Shown piece by piece: positions 38,518-48,470 of a stretch of 64,000 nt of DNA. Every line of letters begins with the position of its first letter. Position 1 is the first letter of the stretch. The translations under genes and the position numbers were made by a program. Below the pieces are notes generated by a model. It searched no databases. It was given only the letters and a program-made list of their open reading frames with translations, and had not been told where the DNA came from. This DNA is from Bellilinea sp. (GTDB lineage: Bacteria > Chloroflexota > Anaerolineae > Anaerolineales > Anaerolineaceae), in assembly GCA_026003615.1 (NCBI GenBank), contig BPHQ01000001.1, positions 558,001-622,000 on the forward strand, in the 5' to 3' direction.

Positions 38518-39942
38518 CTACCGTGAAATCGTTTTTATGAGGTTGCCTTGATCGTCCAACAACTCGACCATGATGGGCATTTGACCGACAGCATGGGTGG
38601 AGCAGGAAAGGCAAGGATCATACGCCCGCACAGCAGCTTCAACACGGTTGAGCAAGCCTTCGCGGATTTGTTGACCATTGATGTAGGTTTTGGCAACACT
38701 ATCCACGGCGTGGCTCATTGCCCAGTTGTTATTACCGGTAGCGACAATCATATTAACCCGCTCCAGCTGACCGTTGGGTTTTGCCCAATAATGGTGCCAT
38801 AAAGTGCCGCGCGGCGCTTCAATCACCCCAACCCCTTCACCTTTAAAGTTCTGACGGGTGTTGAGAATATCGGTGCTGAGAATATCGGGGTCTTCACATA
38901 AGTTCCGGACGTTTTCAGCAGCGTAGAGGGCTTCAATCAGGCGGGCATAGTGGTAGTAGAGGGTGTTCTCAACCGGTTTGCCACTATTGAGGGCTTTGAA
39001 CTCGCGGAGTTCGGCGTCTGCCAGTGGTGTGGCAATCTGGTCACTGGCATTCAGGCGGCCAAGAGGACCGACGCGATATACTCCCGCGGGATAGCCCATT
39101 TTTTTATAATAGGGGAATTTCAGGTAAGACCACGACTCGACATGCTCGGCTATGTAATCCAGATATTTTCGGCCGTCGAATAGTTCTAATTGTTGCCCGC
39201 TGGCATCAATCAGCCGGACATTTCCATCATACAATTCGAGGGTGTTCCCCTCTTTGACCAGACCGAGATAACCGGTTGGAAAGACAGCGAATTTATCAAT
39301 ATCCTCGCGGTTCTTCTCCGCCCAGCCCTTGAAGATCTGGATGCCCAATTGAATGGTAGCGATAACCTCATCCAGTCCAGCCAATATGGTATCTCTTTCG
39401 GAGACTTTGAGAGCCTTATTGACTCCACCGGGGACGGCAAATACGGGGTGGATTCGTCGTCCTCCAAGAATGTGGATGATTTCCTGTCCGTACTTGCGTA
39501 AGTTGACTGCTTTCAAGGCTAATTCGGGATTGGCTTGAATCAAGCCAACAACATTGCGTATAGCCGGATCGGCATCGAATCCGAGGAGCAGGTCCGGACC
39601 AGCCAGTTCAAAGAAGTGCATGCCGTGGCTTTGAATGATCTGTCCCATGTGCATCAGTTCCCGCAACAATTGAGCCGGGCGGGGCGCGGGAGATCCATAT
39701 ACTTCATCACCGGCTTTTGCGGCTGCAAGGTGATGCGAAACCGGGCAAATTCCGCAAATTCGCGGCGTGATGGTTGGCATCTCAAAGACCATGCGGCCTT
39801 CGCAGAATTTTTCAAAACCACGAAACTCATTAACGTGGAGATATGCCCGCTCGACATTTCCCTCCGGGTTGAGATGAATGGTTACTTTGGCGTGGCCTTC
39901 AATTCGGGTTACCGGTTCAATGGTGATTTTTTGAGTAGTCAT
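38518..39942 (-). CDS. hoxH: [NiFe] hydrogenase large subunit, group 3 type
   Basis: The 474-residue catalytic subunit of a soluble [NiFe] hydrogenase has nickel ligands in [11 protein letters not shown] (C63, C66) and DPCLSCSTH (C444, C447), followed by a 24-residue tail after H450 for the endopeptidase. The protein resembles HoxH/MvhA-type subunits of bidirectional cytoplasmic enzymes (group 3c/3d); no Tat signal is present on its partner. Exact subgrouping needs a tree. It is 14 bases after hoxY. Confidence 0.93.
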   Translation of the reverse strand: MTTQKITIEPVTRIEGHAKVTIHLNPEGNVERAYLHVNEFRGFEKFCEGRMVFEMPTITPRICGICPVSHHLAAAKAGDEVYGSPAPRPAQLLRELMHMGQIIQSHGMHFFELAGPDLLLGFDADPAIRNVVGLIQANPELALKAVNLRKYGQEIIHILGGRRIHPVFAVPGGVNKALKVSERDTILAGLDEVIATIQLGIQIFKGWAEKNREDIDKFAVFPTGYLGLVKEGNTLELYDGNVRLIDASGQQLELFDGRKYLDYIAEHVESWSYLKFPYYKKMGYPAGVYRVGPLGRLNASDQIATPLADAELREFKALNSGKPVENTLYYHYARLIEALYAAENVRNLCEDPDILSTDILNTRQNFKGEGVGVIEAPRGTLWHHYWAKPNGQLERVNMIVATGNNNWAMSHAVDSVAKTYINGQQIREGLLNRVEAAVRAYDPCLSCSTHAVGQMPIMVELLDDQGNLIKTISR

Positions 39943-39956
39943 TTCAAGTTCCTCCT

Positions 39957-40502
39957 TTAGTGCCAGTGCAGCTTGTCATCTTTCAAAACTGGCTTGCGGC
40001 CTTGTGCCAGTTCTGAAAGGACGTAGAATATGGTATCTGCATCCGGCGGGCAACCCGGCACAAATAGATCCACCGGCACAACCTCGTGGACGGCCCGGAC
40101 TCGGGTTGGGCGAGCCAGTTCCGGGTCATCGGGAATTTTTCCCTCAGAATCGGTGCTTTCGGTTTCTACATAGGCGCGGCGCAAAGTTTCTTCGATCGTG
40201 AAGAAGTTACGCATGGCCGGAACGCCACCAAAAACGGCGCAATCGCCCAGGGCAACCAGAATTTTGCAGCGTTTGCGCATCATTTTGGCAACTTCTTCGT
40301 TGCTGGTGTTGTTAATGCCCCCTTCCAGAATGCCCACATCCACTCCGCTTTCATCTGGATGTTTCAAGTCCGTAATGGGTGTGGAGCGCAAGTCCACTAA
40401 CTCTGCAATCATGGCAATGCGCTCGTCCATATCCAGTAGTGACATATGACAGCCAGCACAACCTGCCATCCAATCCGAAGCAACTTTTGGTTTACTCATC
40501 AT
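39957..40502 (-). CDS. hoxY: [NiFe] hydrogenase small subunit, HoxY-like
   Basis: The 181-residue small subunit carries cysteines for a single proximal [4Fe-4S] cluster: GCAGCH (C15, C18), GDCAVFGG and VPGCPPD. It is short, lacks the twin-arginine leader and the medial/distal cluster domain, and so belongs with cytoplasmic group 3 enzymes. Electrons should pass to the NuoG/HoxU-like protein encoded 32 bases upstream. Confidence 0.93.
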   Translation of the reverse strand: MMSKPKVASDWMAGCAGCHMSLLDMDERIAMIAELVDLRSTPITDLKHPDESGVDVGILEGGINNTSNEEVAKMMRKRCKILVALGDCAVFGGVPAMRNFFTIEETLRRAYVETESTDSEGKIPDDPELARPTRVRAVHEVVPVDLFVPGCPPDADTIFYVLSELAQGRKPVLKDDKLHWH

Positions 40503-40534
40503 TAAATCTCCTTCCAGTTTTCAGATCATAACAT

Positions 40535-42493
40535 TCAGGCGGGAATGCTGACGGGAGAAGGCCGTTTTGAAATCGCGTTTTCCCAGTCGTTTTCTAACGA
40601 TGTGCCCAGTTTTTCAGCAAGTGCGGATAGAACCGCTTCATTCGTCCAAACGGTTTCTGCTGGTTGAAGGGCCTTAACAGCGGTTTGCAGCCGACCATCC
40701 AAATTGATGTAGTGCCCATCCTGTTCCAACCAGTTGACAACCGGAAACACAACATCAGCCATGGCTGTCAGGCGGGAGTGGTAACTGGCTTGAACGATGA
40801 GGGTGGAACATTTTTCGAGCTGTTGCACAAGCCTCTCTTTTGGCTCTTCATCACCAAGCGCAACGTAGGCAATCGAATGGCCGTTCAGTTTGAAGGGTTT
40901 GTCGAGGGCCAGTTGAGCAGCGCCCAGTGCATTTGCTCCGCCTTTGATGCTGATCATCTCCGCTGCGACTGTATGGCTGAGGGTGATCAACAAGTCCATT
41001 CCTTCATCGTTTATTGCGGCTGGATCGTAGATGATGATCGGTTTCTCACTGTTGGTCAACTGGAAAGCTGCTTCTAAAAGTAAATCTGAAGCCACTCCAC
41101 TAACATTGCTCGCCTTCAGCACTTCTTCATCCGGTTGACCATTGAAGGGGACTTGATTTTGGCCAAGTTTGGCTACAGCGGCGATCAAACCTTTCAGCAA
41201 GGCTGCCTGAGATTTCTTTTGCGGGGTTAATGCACAATGAGCCAGCTCGCCCAGAGCATTTTGATCTTCATCCACCACAATCAACTTGATTCCTTCGGGG
41301 AACCGCCGGCGAATGAAGAAACCGAATACCTCATGCTCATTGATAAGATCGGCTCCCATTACGAAGAAAGCATCTGCCTCGTGAACCCGATCCAATTTAC
41401 TTTCGAAAGGTTTCCCCAGTTTTTCAGCCCATTTCGAGAGAATTGCTGTTCGGCTTCCCTCTTCGGTGCTTGTAACCATATCGCTATGCAATCGGTCGCT
41501 AAATAGCTGGCGGAAGAGGTGGAGGCTCTCCAGCGGTAAACGGGTTGATGCAAGGGCTACGATACCACTGCCGGCATCTGACTTGACTTTATCGGCGGCG
41601 GCTGCCAGTGCTTCTTCCCAAGAAACGGGCTGGAGACTACCGTTTTTACGTAACAAAGGTGTTTTCAATCTTTCGCGTTCATCGAATGCCGGATAAAAGC
41701 GCCCGACTTTGCAGGTTACACCTTGATTGACCGGGGCATCCCAGTTGCCATCAATCCGAATCAGTTGTTGATCGCGAGTGAGGATGTCCACACCACAACC
41801 AACTGAACAACCCACACAGAGGGTCAGGTTGTGGTCAACGGTGGTGTTTTGACCACGATAGGCGCTACGACGGTCAATTAACGCACCCGTGGGGCAGACC
41901 TGTATACACATTCCACAAGAGACACACGAACTTTCTCCGAGCGGCACATTCAGATCCGCGATTACGAAAGTCTTAGCACCGCGTTCTTCCACACCCAGCG
42001 TATTTGCTCCAACCAGTTCTGAACACGCGCGGATGCAGCGCCGGCAAAGGATGCAGCGGTTGTGTTCGAGAATGAAGTAGGGATGCGAAGCATCCACCGG
42101 ATAAGGCTGCCAGTTGGGCTGCAATGGCCAGTGGGTCATTCCCTCGCCGTAAGCGGCATTTTGTAATTCGCAATCGCTGCCGCTCACCTGGCAGTAGGGG
42201 CAAAAGTGGTTGCGCTCACTGAAAATCAAAGTGAGGACAAACTTTCTGGCTTTGCGAATTTGCTCAGAGGTAGTGCGAACAACCATATTATTGGTGGCCG
42301 GTATAGTGCAGGAAGCCTGCAGCGTGCGGAAACCTTCAATTTCAACCATGCACAACCGGCAACCCCCATAAGGTTTCAGGTGGGGATGATCGCACAGGGT
42401 TGGAATGTGAATACCGGCTTTTCGGGCTGCGTTTAACACTGTGGTGCCTTCCGGCACTTCGATTGGTTGACCATCAATTGTAAGGGTAATCAT
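40535..42493 (-). CDS. hoxU: NuoG/HoxU-like Fe-S protein with molybdopterin-oxidoreductase-like domain
   Basis: The 652-residue protein begins with a [2Fe-2S] domain (C34, C45, C48, C62), then a His-Cys3 box HFCPYCQVSGSDC, two [4Fe-4S] motifs (CILCRRCIRAC and CVSCGMCIQVC) and a CVGCSVGC cluster. About 400 further residues resemble a NuoG/molybdopterin-oxidoreductase domain. Ordinary HoxU is about 240 residues, so this is a NuoG-length form. The C-terminal domain has no evident Cys/Sec/Ser metal ligand and is probably structural. It should wire the hydrogenase to the NuoEF proteins. The ATG at 42493 follows AAGGAG. Confidence 0.88.
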   Translation of the reverse strand: MITLTIDGQPIEVPEGTTVLNAARKAGIHIPTLCDHPHLKPYGGCRLCMVEIEGFRTLQASCTIPATNNMVVRTTSEQIRKARKFVLTLIFSERNHFCPYCQVSGSDCELQNAAYGEGMTHWPLQPNWQPYPVDASHPYFILEHNRCILCRRCIRACSELVGANTLGVEERGAKTFVIADLNVPLGESSCVSCGMCIQVCPTGALIDRRSAYRGQNTTVDHNLTLCVGCSVGCGVDILTRDQQLIRIDGNWDAPVNQGVTCKVGRFYPAFDERERLKTPLLRKNGSLQPVSWEEALAAAADKVKSDAGSGIVALASTRLPLESLHLFRQLFSDRLHSDMVTSTEEGSRTAILSKWAEKLGKPFESKLDRVHEADAFFVMGADLINEHEVFGFFIRRRFPEGIKLIVVDEDQNALGELAHCALTPQKKSQAALLKGLIAAVAKLGQNQVPFNGQPDEEVLKASNVSGVASDLLLEAAFQLTNSEKPIIIYDPAAINDEGMDLLITLSHTVAAEMISIKGGANALGAAQLALDKPFKLNGHSIAYVALGDEEPKERLVQQLEKCSTLIVQASYHSRLTAMADVVFPVVNWLEQDGHYINLDGRLQTAVKALQPAETVWTNEAVLSALAEKLGTSLENDWENAISKRPSPVSIPA

Positions 42494-42584
42494 TCCAGAC
42501 ACTCTCCTTCTCGATGATTATTGATTGGTTGATTGATTCATTCATTGCTCCGCATAACCCATAACGGTAAAAACTTTACTCAAC

Positions 42585-45350
42585 TCACTCTTCCGCTAAT
42601 TCGACCTTTACAGCCGTAATCTTGAATTCGGGGATTTTCGCGATTGGATCCAGGGCGGCAATGGTCAACTCATTGGCATTGGCTTCCGGAAAGTGGAAGT
42701 TCGCATAAACCATGCCTTCCGGAACACGATCGGTAACCCATGCTTCTGACACAATACTCCCACGCCGCGAGGTGATTTTGACCATGCGGTTGCCGTTGAT
42801 ACCAATTCGTAAGGCATCTTCTGGATTCAATTCGACCAATGGCTTTGGATAAACCTCCATCAAGCCCTTGGCACGGCGAGTCATTTCACCACCATGCCAG
42901 TGATACAGGACGCGGCCAGTGTTCATCAGCATTGGGAATTCGGCATCTGGTTTTTCGGCTGGTGGTACATCGGCGGTGGGGGAGAAAAGTCCTTTACCGC
43001 GTGTGAATTGCCCAATGTGCAGAATTGGGGTACCGGGATGATCGTATCCCTTGACCGGCCAATGGAGATTTTCACCCCGATCCAGGCGTTCATAACTGAC
43101 CCCCGCATAAGATGGTGTTACGCTGGCTACTTCATCCATGATCTCGGCGGGTGAGCGGTAATTCCACCCGGATTGCGGGGTTTTGGCAGGTTTTCGGTCA
43201 CTCAGTGCAATCACCCGTTGCGCCAGATTGCTGATGATTTCCCAATCCGGGCGGGATTGACCAACCGGTTCAACGGCCTTTCGGACACGCTGTATCCGCC
43301 GTTCAGTATTGGTAAATGTGCCTTCCTTTTCTGCAAAGGTCACACCAGGAAGCAGCACATCGGCGTAGGCTGAAGTTTCGGAAGGGAAGATTTCCTGTAA
43401 TACCAGAAACTCCAATTCCTCTAAACAATGGCGCACATGATTGACATCAGGATCGGTCATAACCGGATTTTCACCGAGGATGTAAAGTGCACGGATCTTG
43501 CCTTCACCGGCTGCAGGGATCATTTCGGTAACGGTCATACCGGGTTTGGGAGAGAGTGGAATGCCCCAGGCGGCTTCGAACTTTTCGCGAGCCGCATCGG
43601 ATGCGACCGGTTGATAACCCGGATAAACATTGGGCAGCCCGCCCATATCGCAGGCGCCTTGCACATTATTCTGACCGCGCAGTGGGTTCACACCGCCGCC
43701 CGGCACACCCATGTTACCTAACAGCATCTGTAAATTGGCCAGGGTCAAAACGTTCTGAACGCCGACAATGTGCTGAGTGATACCCATTGCCCAGAAAACG
43801 GCCATGGGTTTACAGGTTCCCATGATCTCGGCAGCCCGATACAACTGTTCCAAGGGGACACCGGTAATTTCAGAAACTTTTTCCGGCGGATAATTTTGCA
43901 GGTTAGCTTTGAATTCTTCGTAACCTTCGGTACGCTCGGCAATGAACTTTTCGTCAGCCCAGCCTCTTTCGAGGATGATGTTCATCAAGCCATTGAGCAG
44001 GGCGATGTCACTGCCGGGTTTCTGCTGCAAATGCAAAGTGGCAAAATCCACCAGGTCAATCCGGCGTGGATCAGCAACAATCAACTTGACACCGTGCTTC
44101 AACACCGCCTGACGAATCATCGTGCCAAAGACCGGATGCTGTTCGGTGGTGTTTGAGCCTGTTACAAAAATGGCTTGAGCATTTTCAACAATGTCCTGCA
44201 TGGTGTTGGACATTGCACCAGAGCCATAAGCAATAGCCAGGCCCGCCACGGTGCTGGCATGGCAGAGTCGGGCGCAATGGTCAATATTGTTGGTGCCCAA
44301 TACCTGCCGTGCAAATTTGTTCATCAGGTAGTTTTCTTCGTTAGTGCATTTTGCTGAACTCAGCACCCCAATGCTATCGGCCCCGCTTTCGTTGCGAATT
44401 TGATTAAGTTTTTTGGCAACAATATTGAGGGCAGTTTCCCAATCCACGGCTACCCAATCACCGCGGTTTTTCTTGTCATTGCGGGGTTCACCTTTCAGCA
44501 GATAGTCACGCACCATTGGCTGAGTCAGGCGATCCGGATGATGGACGTAGTCGTAACCATAGCGGCCTTTGACACATAAGCGCATACCATTTACTGGCGC
44601 TTCGGGCGTGGAGGTCACGCGGATAATTTTACCGTCCTTGACATTCAAATCGAACTGGCAGCCAACTCCACAGTAGGAACAGGTAGTACGAACGGTTTTA
44701 TCGGCTGCACCGAGACCGACAGACATTTTATTGTCCAATGCGCCGGTAGGACAGTAAGCGACACACGCTCCGCAGGATTCACAGCGAGCTTCTAGCATGG
44801 TTTCATCCAAGCCAGCAACGATGCGAGCCTCATAGCCACGTTCGGAGAGACCCCAAACAAAACGCCCCTGAACTTCAGCGCAAGCGCGAACACAGCGTCC
44901 GCATAAAATGCACTTGTTCAAATCAACCCAAACGAATGGATTGGGATCGCTGTTGACCTCATAGCGGGGTTTTTTAGACATGAAGGCTTTCATGTCCAAA
45001 CCGTAGGCTGTTGCCCAGAATTCCAATTCGTTCGGGTGTTCGTCCTTTTGGGCGTAACCCGAATCGTAATAGGTTGAGAGAAGCAGTTCCAGAATTGTGC
45101 GGCGAGATTTTCGCAGGCTTTCCGTTTCAGTTTGCACTTCCATGCCATTTTCTACCGGTAAGGTGCAGGAAGTCATGGGTACACGTCCGCCCTTGACTTC
45201 AACAATGCAAAGGCGACAACCTCCATAAGGTGAAAGGTCTTTGTGATAACACAGGGTAGGGATGGTGATCCCGGCTTTTTCAGCGGCTTCTAATACCGTT
45301 GTGCCTTTGGGAACATCCAGCTCTATACCATTGATCTTGACCTGAACCAT
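42585..45350 (-). CDS. fdhA: NAD(P)-linked formate dehydrogenase catalytic subunit
   Basis: The 921-residue molybdenum or tungsten bis-pterin enzyme has a [2Fe-2S] domain (C34, C45, C48, C62), [4Fe-4S] motifs CILCGRCVRAC and CESCGACVAYC, then the FdhF-like core with a [4Fe-4S] box TCSYCGVGC. The active site reads CARLCH, so cysteine C363 replaces selenocysteine, followed by catalytic H364. GGGVNPLRGQNNVQGACDMG is typical of formate dehydrogenases. The His-Cys3 box is missing: only H105 remains where three cysteines are expected. It reversibly oxidises formate to CO2. It sits between the formate channel and hydrogenase genes. Confidence 0.92.
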   Translation of the reverse strand: MVQVKINGIELDVPKGTTVLEAAEKAGITIPTLCYHKDLSPYGGCRLCIVEVKGGRVPMTSCTLPVENGMEVQTETESLRKSRRTILELLLSTYYDSGYAQKDEHPNELEFWATAYGLDMKAFMSKKPRYEVNSDPNPFVWVDLNKCILCGRCVRACAEVQGRFVWGLSERGYEARIVAGLDETMLEARCESCGACVAYCPTGALDNKMSVGLGAADKTVRTTCSYCGVGCQFDLNVKDGKIIRVTSTPEAPVNGMRLCVKGRYGYDYVHHPDRLTQPMVRDYLLKGEPRNDKKNRGDWVAVDWETALNIVAKKLNQIRNESGADSIGVLSSAKCTNEENYLMNKFARQVLGTNNIDHCARLCHASTVAGLAIAYGSGAMSNTMQDIVENAQAIFVTGSNTTEQHPVFGTMIRQAVLKHGVKLIVADPRRIDLVDFATLHLQQKPGSDIALLNGLMNIILERGWADEKFIAERTEGYEEFKANLQNYPPEKVSEITGVPLEQLYRAAEIMGTCKPMAVFWAMGITQHIVGVQNVLTLANLQMLLGNMGVPGGGVNPLRGQNNVQGACDMGGLPNVYPGYQPVASDAAREKFEAAWGIPLSPKPGMTVTEMIPAAGEGKIRALYILGENPVMTDPDVNHVRHCLEELEFLVLQEIFPSETSAYADVLLPGVTFAEKEGTFTNTERRIQRVRKAVEPVGQSRPDWEIISNLAQRVIALSDRKPAKTPQSGWNYRSPAEIMDEVASVTPSYAGVSYERLDRGENLHWPVKGYDHPGTPILHIGQFTRGKGLFSPTADVPPAEKPDAEFPMLMNTGRVLYHWHGGEMTRRAKGLMEVYPKPLVELNPEDALRIGINGNRMVKITSRRGSIVSEAWVTDRVPEGMVYANFHFPEANANELTIAALDPIAKIPEFKITAVKVELAEE

Positions 45351-45378
45351 AATTGAAATCCTCTTTACAATAAATGGC

Positions 45379-46257
45379 TTACTTGCTCCATCTTTTCAAG
45401 AAAATGAACCAGTAAACCAAACCGACCAAAACTGCACCACCGATGATGTTGCCAATGGTGACCGGCAAGAGATTATTGACGAAAAACCCTTGCCATGTCA
45501 GATTGGCAAATTTTTCGATGGTAACCCCGGCATCAACCAGTGCTTTGGATTCCCAAAAGGAAGGCGGGGCAAATTGTTTGATGAACAAGCCCAATGGGAT
45601 GAAGTACATATTGGCAATTGAGTGTTCAAAACCGCCTGCCACAAAACCACTGATGGGAGGTATGATGGCGAGGATTTTATCGGTTGTGGAGCGGGCTGAG
45701 TAGCACAACCATACCGCCATACAGACCATTGCGTTACACATAATGCCGAGTGCAATGGCCTGCACAAACTCCAGGTTGACTTTACTGTTGGCGATGTTCA
45801 ATGCCGTCAAACCAATCGAACCGTTTCCAAAAGTATATTGGCGGGTTAGGAACATAATGACTGCAGTGGCAACTGACCCCACAAAATTCCCGAAATAGAC
45901 AATTACCCAATTACGCAGGAGGGCTTGCAAGGATACTTTACCATTGGTAAAGGCCATAATAATCAGATTGTTTCCGGTAAACAGTTCCGCCCCACCAACA
46001 ATTACGAGGATAAGGCCGAGGGTGAACACCAATCCCGTCAGCAGGCGGGCAACACCGTAAGGCAACGTGGAAGAACCAGCGCTTACCGTCGTGGCAAAAA
46101 TGGCGCCTAAGCCAATAAATGCGCCGGCCAAAATGGACAAAGCAAATAATGGCCAGAAGGGAAGATTGGCTTTTTTTACACCAATGGCTTCTGCTTTCTG
46201 TGCCATTTCAGCAGGCATAAGAGCATCAATGGAAATTACATTGTTTTCGACAGCCAT
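45379..46257 (-). CDS. focA: Formate/nitrite transporter family channel, FocA-like
   Basis: The 292-residue protein has six predicted membrane helices and the FNT pattern: AELFTGN, NFVGS and GGFEHSIANMYFIPLG. The latter carries the central-pore histidine used in formate/formic acid passage. Its place next to fdhA argues for formate rather than nitrite. The ATG at 46257 is preferred over an in-frame TTG at 46275. It lies 28 bases before fdhA. Confidence 0.93.
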   Translation of the reverse strand: MAVENNVISIDALMPAEMAQKAEAIGVKKANLPFWPLFALSILAGAFIGLGAIFATTVSAGSSTLPYGVARLLTGLVFTLGLILVIVGGAELFTGNNLIIMAFTNGKVSLQALLRNWVIVYFGNFVGSVATAVIMFLTRQYTFGNGSIGLTALNIANSKVNLEFVQAIALGIMCNAMVCMAVWLCYSARSTTDKILAIIPPISGFVAGGFEHSIANMYFIPLGLFIKQFAPPSFWESKALVDAGVTIEKFANLTWQGFFVNNLLPVTIGNIIGGAVLVGLVYWFIFLKRWSK

Positions 46258-46292
46258 GACTTTAATAAACTCCAATAAAGTTTTTGGGGGTT

Positions 46293-47933
46293 TCAGGGTT
46301 GAAGAATCATTTCCTCCATCTTACATACTCCGGCTGGACAAATCTTAAGCCGGATATGGGCTTCCACCTCTGCACGGAAGTGATTCAAAATATCACGCAG
46401 GGGAGTACCGGCTGTTTGTCCCAGGCCGCAGTTGGATAACATGTACAGGTTTTCGGAAAGTTCTGCCAGTTTGTCTAAATCGCTCAAAGAAGCCTGACCT
46501 TTGGAGATTTTATCCAGCATTTCCCACGCTCTTTGGGTGCCGATACGACAGGGATTGCACTTCCCGCATGATTCGACCCGGAAGAAATTCAACAGGACCT
46601 TTGCCAGATCCACCACACAGGTATCCTCATTACAAATTAACAAAGCGCCTGAACCCAGTGAGACACCGGCTTTGGCGTATGAGTCGAAGTCCATTGGGGT
46701 ATCCTGCAAGGAGGCCGGAATGATCGAGCCGCTTGACCCACCCGTCTGTGCTAATTTGAAGGTGGGCCCATTCTTCATACCCTTCGCATATATGGCAATG
46801 ACTTCGCGGAGAGTGATGCCCATGGGGACTTCAATCAAGCCGGTCACGTTGACATTCCCCAGAATGGTATATACCTTTGTGCCGGGGCTGCTGGCTGTGC
46901 CAAAACTTCGATACCAATCTGCCCCGTTGTTGATAATGGGCGGAAGGTTGGCGAGGGTTTCAACATTATTAATCAATGTTGGTTTACCCCACAGACCAAA
47001 GGTGGTTGGATAAGGCGGCCGAGAGCGCGGCTGACCGCGTTTCCCTTCGATGGATTCAATCAATGCAGTTTCTTCTCCGCAAATGTAGGCGCCAGCTCCG
47101 GCGTGGATGTGAATATCAAAGTTGAAATCGGTGCCAAAGATGTTCTTACCCAAAAAGCCCATCTCGCGGGCATCCCGGATGGCTTTTTTGAGGCGTTCTT
47201 GCGCAAGTAAATATTCGCCTCGGACGTAGATATACCCTTCATCTGCCCCGACAGCGTATCCGGCTATTGCCATGGCTTCGATCATGCTGTGGGGATCACC
47301 TTCCAGAATCAGCCGATCCTTAAAAGTTCCGGGTTCGGATTCATCCGCATTGCAAATGATGTACTTTTTGTCGGATTTTTCGCGGGCTACAAATCCCCAC
47401 TTTGTGCCGGTGGGAAATCCCGCGCCACCGCGCCCGCGCAGACCGGATTTCTTAACCAACTCGATCACCTCTTCTGGTGTCATGCTGGTGAGTACTTTTC
47501 CGAGCGCCATGTAACCATCGTTGAGGATGTAGTCCTCAATGCTGGTTGGATCAATGATGCCAGCCCGGCGCAGGACAATTCTCTGTTCGGCAGGCAATGT
47601 ACCTTTGCGGGCATGTAACCAGGCGATTCTGCCACTCAGTTCGCGCACGGAGGCAACCAACTCTTCGGCGACACGCCCTTTGTAAAGATGCTCCTCGACC
47701 AGATAGGGGACTTTTTCCGGTGTGACTGGGCCATAGATGACCGCTTCTGGATATACGATGACCAATGGGAGGGCATCATGCCGTCCGACATCGCCTATCA
47801 TGGTTAAGGAAATTTCGTCCTCCAGACCAAAGGCTTTGATTTGCTCTTGGAATGCCTGAAAGACTTCCTGCGCTCCAAGCTGCATGCTGATGGGGTCACT
47901 GGAGACCAGTACCATTGAGCGAGTCAATTTCAT
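46293..47933 (-). CDS. NuoF-like NAD(H)/FMN flavoprotein, form lacking extra ferredoxin clusters
   Basis: The 546-residue NuoF homologue has the NADH/FMN core (GLRGRGGAGFPTG, ADESEPGTFKDR, GAGAYICGEETALIES) and the N3-type [4Fe-4S] site SCGKCNPCR plus a later cysteine. Its N-terminal thioredoxin-like domain has no cysteines where HydB-type proteins carry [2Fe-2S] ligands, and the C-terminal double [4Fe-4S] domain of its paralogue is absent. It should pass electrons between NAD(H) and the Fdh or hydrogenase arm with the 159-residue NuoE encoded 12 bases upstream. Confidence 0.92.
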   Translation of the reverse strand: MKLTRSMVLVSSDPISMQLGAQEVFQAFQEQIKAFGLEDEISLTMIGDVGRHDALPLVIVYPEAVIYGPVTPEKVPYLVEEHLYKGRVAEELVASVRELSGRIAWLHARKGTLPAEQRIVLRRAGIIDPTSIEDYILNDGYMALGKVLTSMTPEEVIELVKKSGLRGRGGAGFPTGTKWGFVAREKSDKKYIICNADESEPGTFKDRLILEGDPHSMIEAMAIAGYAVGADEGYIYVRGEYLLAQERLKKAIRDAREMGFLGKNIFGTDFNFDIHIHAGAGAYICGEETALIESIEGKRGQPRSRPPYPTTFGLWGKPTLINNVETLANLPPIINNGADWYRSFGTASSPGTKVYTILGNVNVTGLIEVPMGITLREVIAIYAKGMKNGPTFKLAQTGGSSGSIIPASLQDTPMDFDSYAKAGVSLGSGALLICNEDTCVVDLAKVLLNFFRVESCGKCNPCRIGTQRAWEMLDKISKGQASLSDLDKLAELSENLYMLSNCGLGQTAGTPLRDILNHFRAEVEAHIRLKICPAGVCKMEEMILQP

Positions 47934-47945
47934 TGGACACCTCCT

Positions 47946-48425
47946 TTACACATACCGGGCTAAAATCTCAGGAACCTTTCGGGCATCCACATTTCCGTAG
48001 ATGTCTTCGTCAATGACAATCACCGGGCCGACCGAACAAACTCCCAGACAACTGGTGGTGATCAGCGTCCACTTACCGTCTGGAGAAGTTTCGTTGGGTT
48101 CCAGTCCCAATGTTTCTTTGAGGGCTTCAAAAACTTCCCTTCCGCCAACCACGTGGCAGGGTGCGCTTTCGCAAAATTGAATGACGTGTCGTCCGCGTGG
48201 TTTGGTCGAAAGCATGTGGTAAAAGCTGGCCACTCCAAACAAACTGCTTTTTGGTTCCTTCAAACGGCGGCTGATTTGTTCCATGGCCTCAGTTGGTATA
48301 TAGCCTAACCGGCGATTTACCTCGTTCAGGATAGGAATTAACTCCTCCTGCTTTGCACCATACTTTTCAATGGCAGCGTTGACCGCTTCCAGTATCTTTT
48401 CGCTGCTTTTGGTTTCAACGCTCAT
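47946..48425 (-). CDS. NuoE-like [2Fe-2S] subunit (second copy)
   Basis: The 159-residue thioredoxin-like [2Fe-2S] protein of the NuoE/HoxE/HydC type has ligands in FCESAPC and SCLGVCSVGP. It pairs with the 546-residue NuoF encoded 12 bases downstream. GGAGG stands before the ATG. It is one of two NuoE homologues in the cluster; the other heads the downstream half. Confidence 0.92.
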   Translation of the reverse strand: MSVETKSSEKILEAVNAAIEKYGAKQEELIPILNEVNRRLGYIPTEAMEQISRRLKEPKSSLFGVASFYHMLSTKPRGRHVIQFCESAPCHVVGGREVFEALKETLGLEPNETSPDGKWTLITTSCLGVCSVGPVIVIDEDIYGNVDARKVPEILARYV

Positions 48426-48470
48426 GCTTTTCCTCCTTTGTTCTTATTCGGACGACTGTAACCGGTTGAG

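Noticed and set aside
42515-42550. Short TGAT/ATTC simple repeat between fdhA and hoxU
   Set aside because: A few four-base repeats in a 90-base gap are likely chance and show no operator symmetry.
42585-45350. Selenocysteine-containing formate dehydrogenase
   Set aside because: The active-site codon is for cysteine and the frame has no internal TGA at that position, so no Sec insertion is needed.
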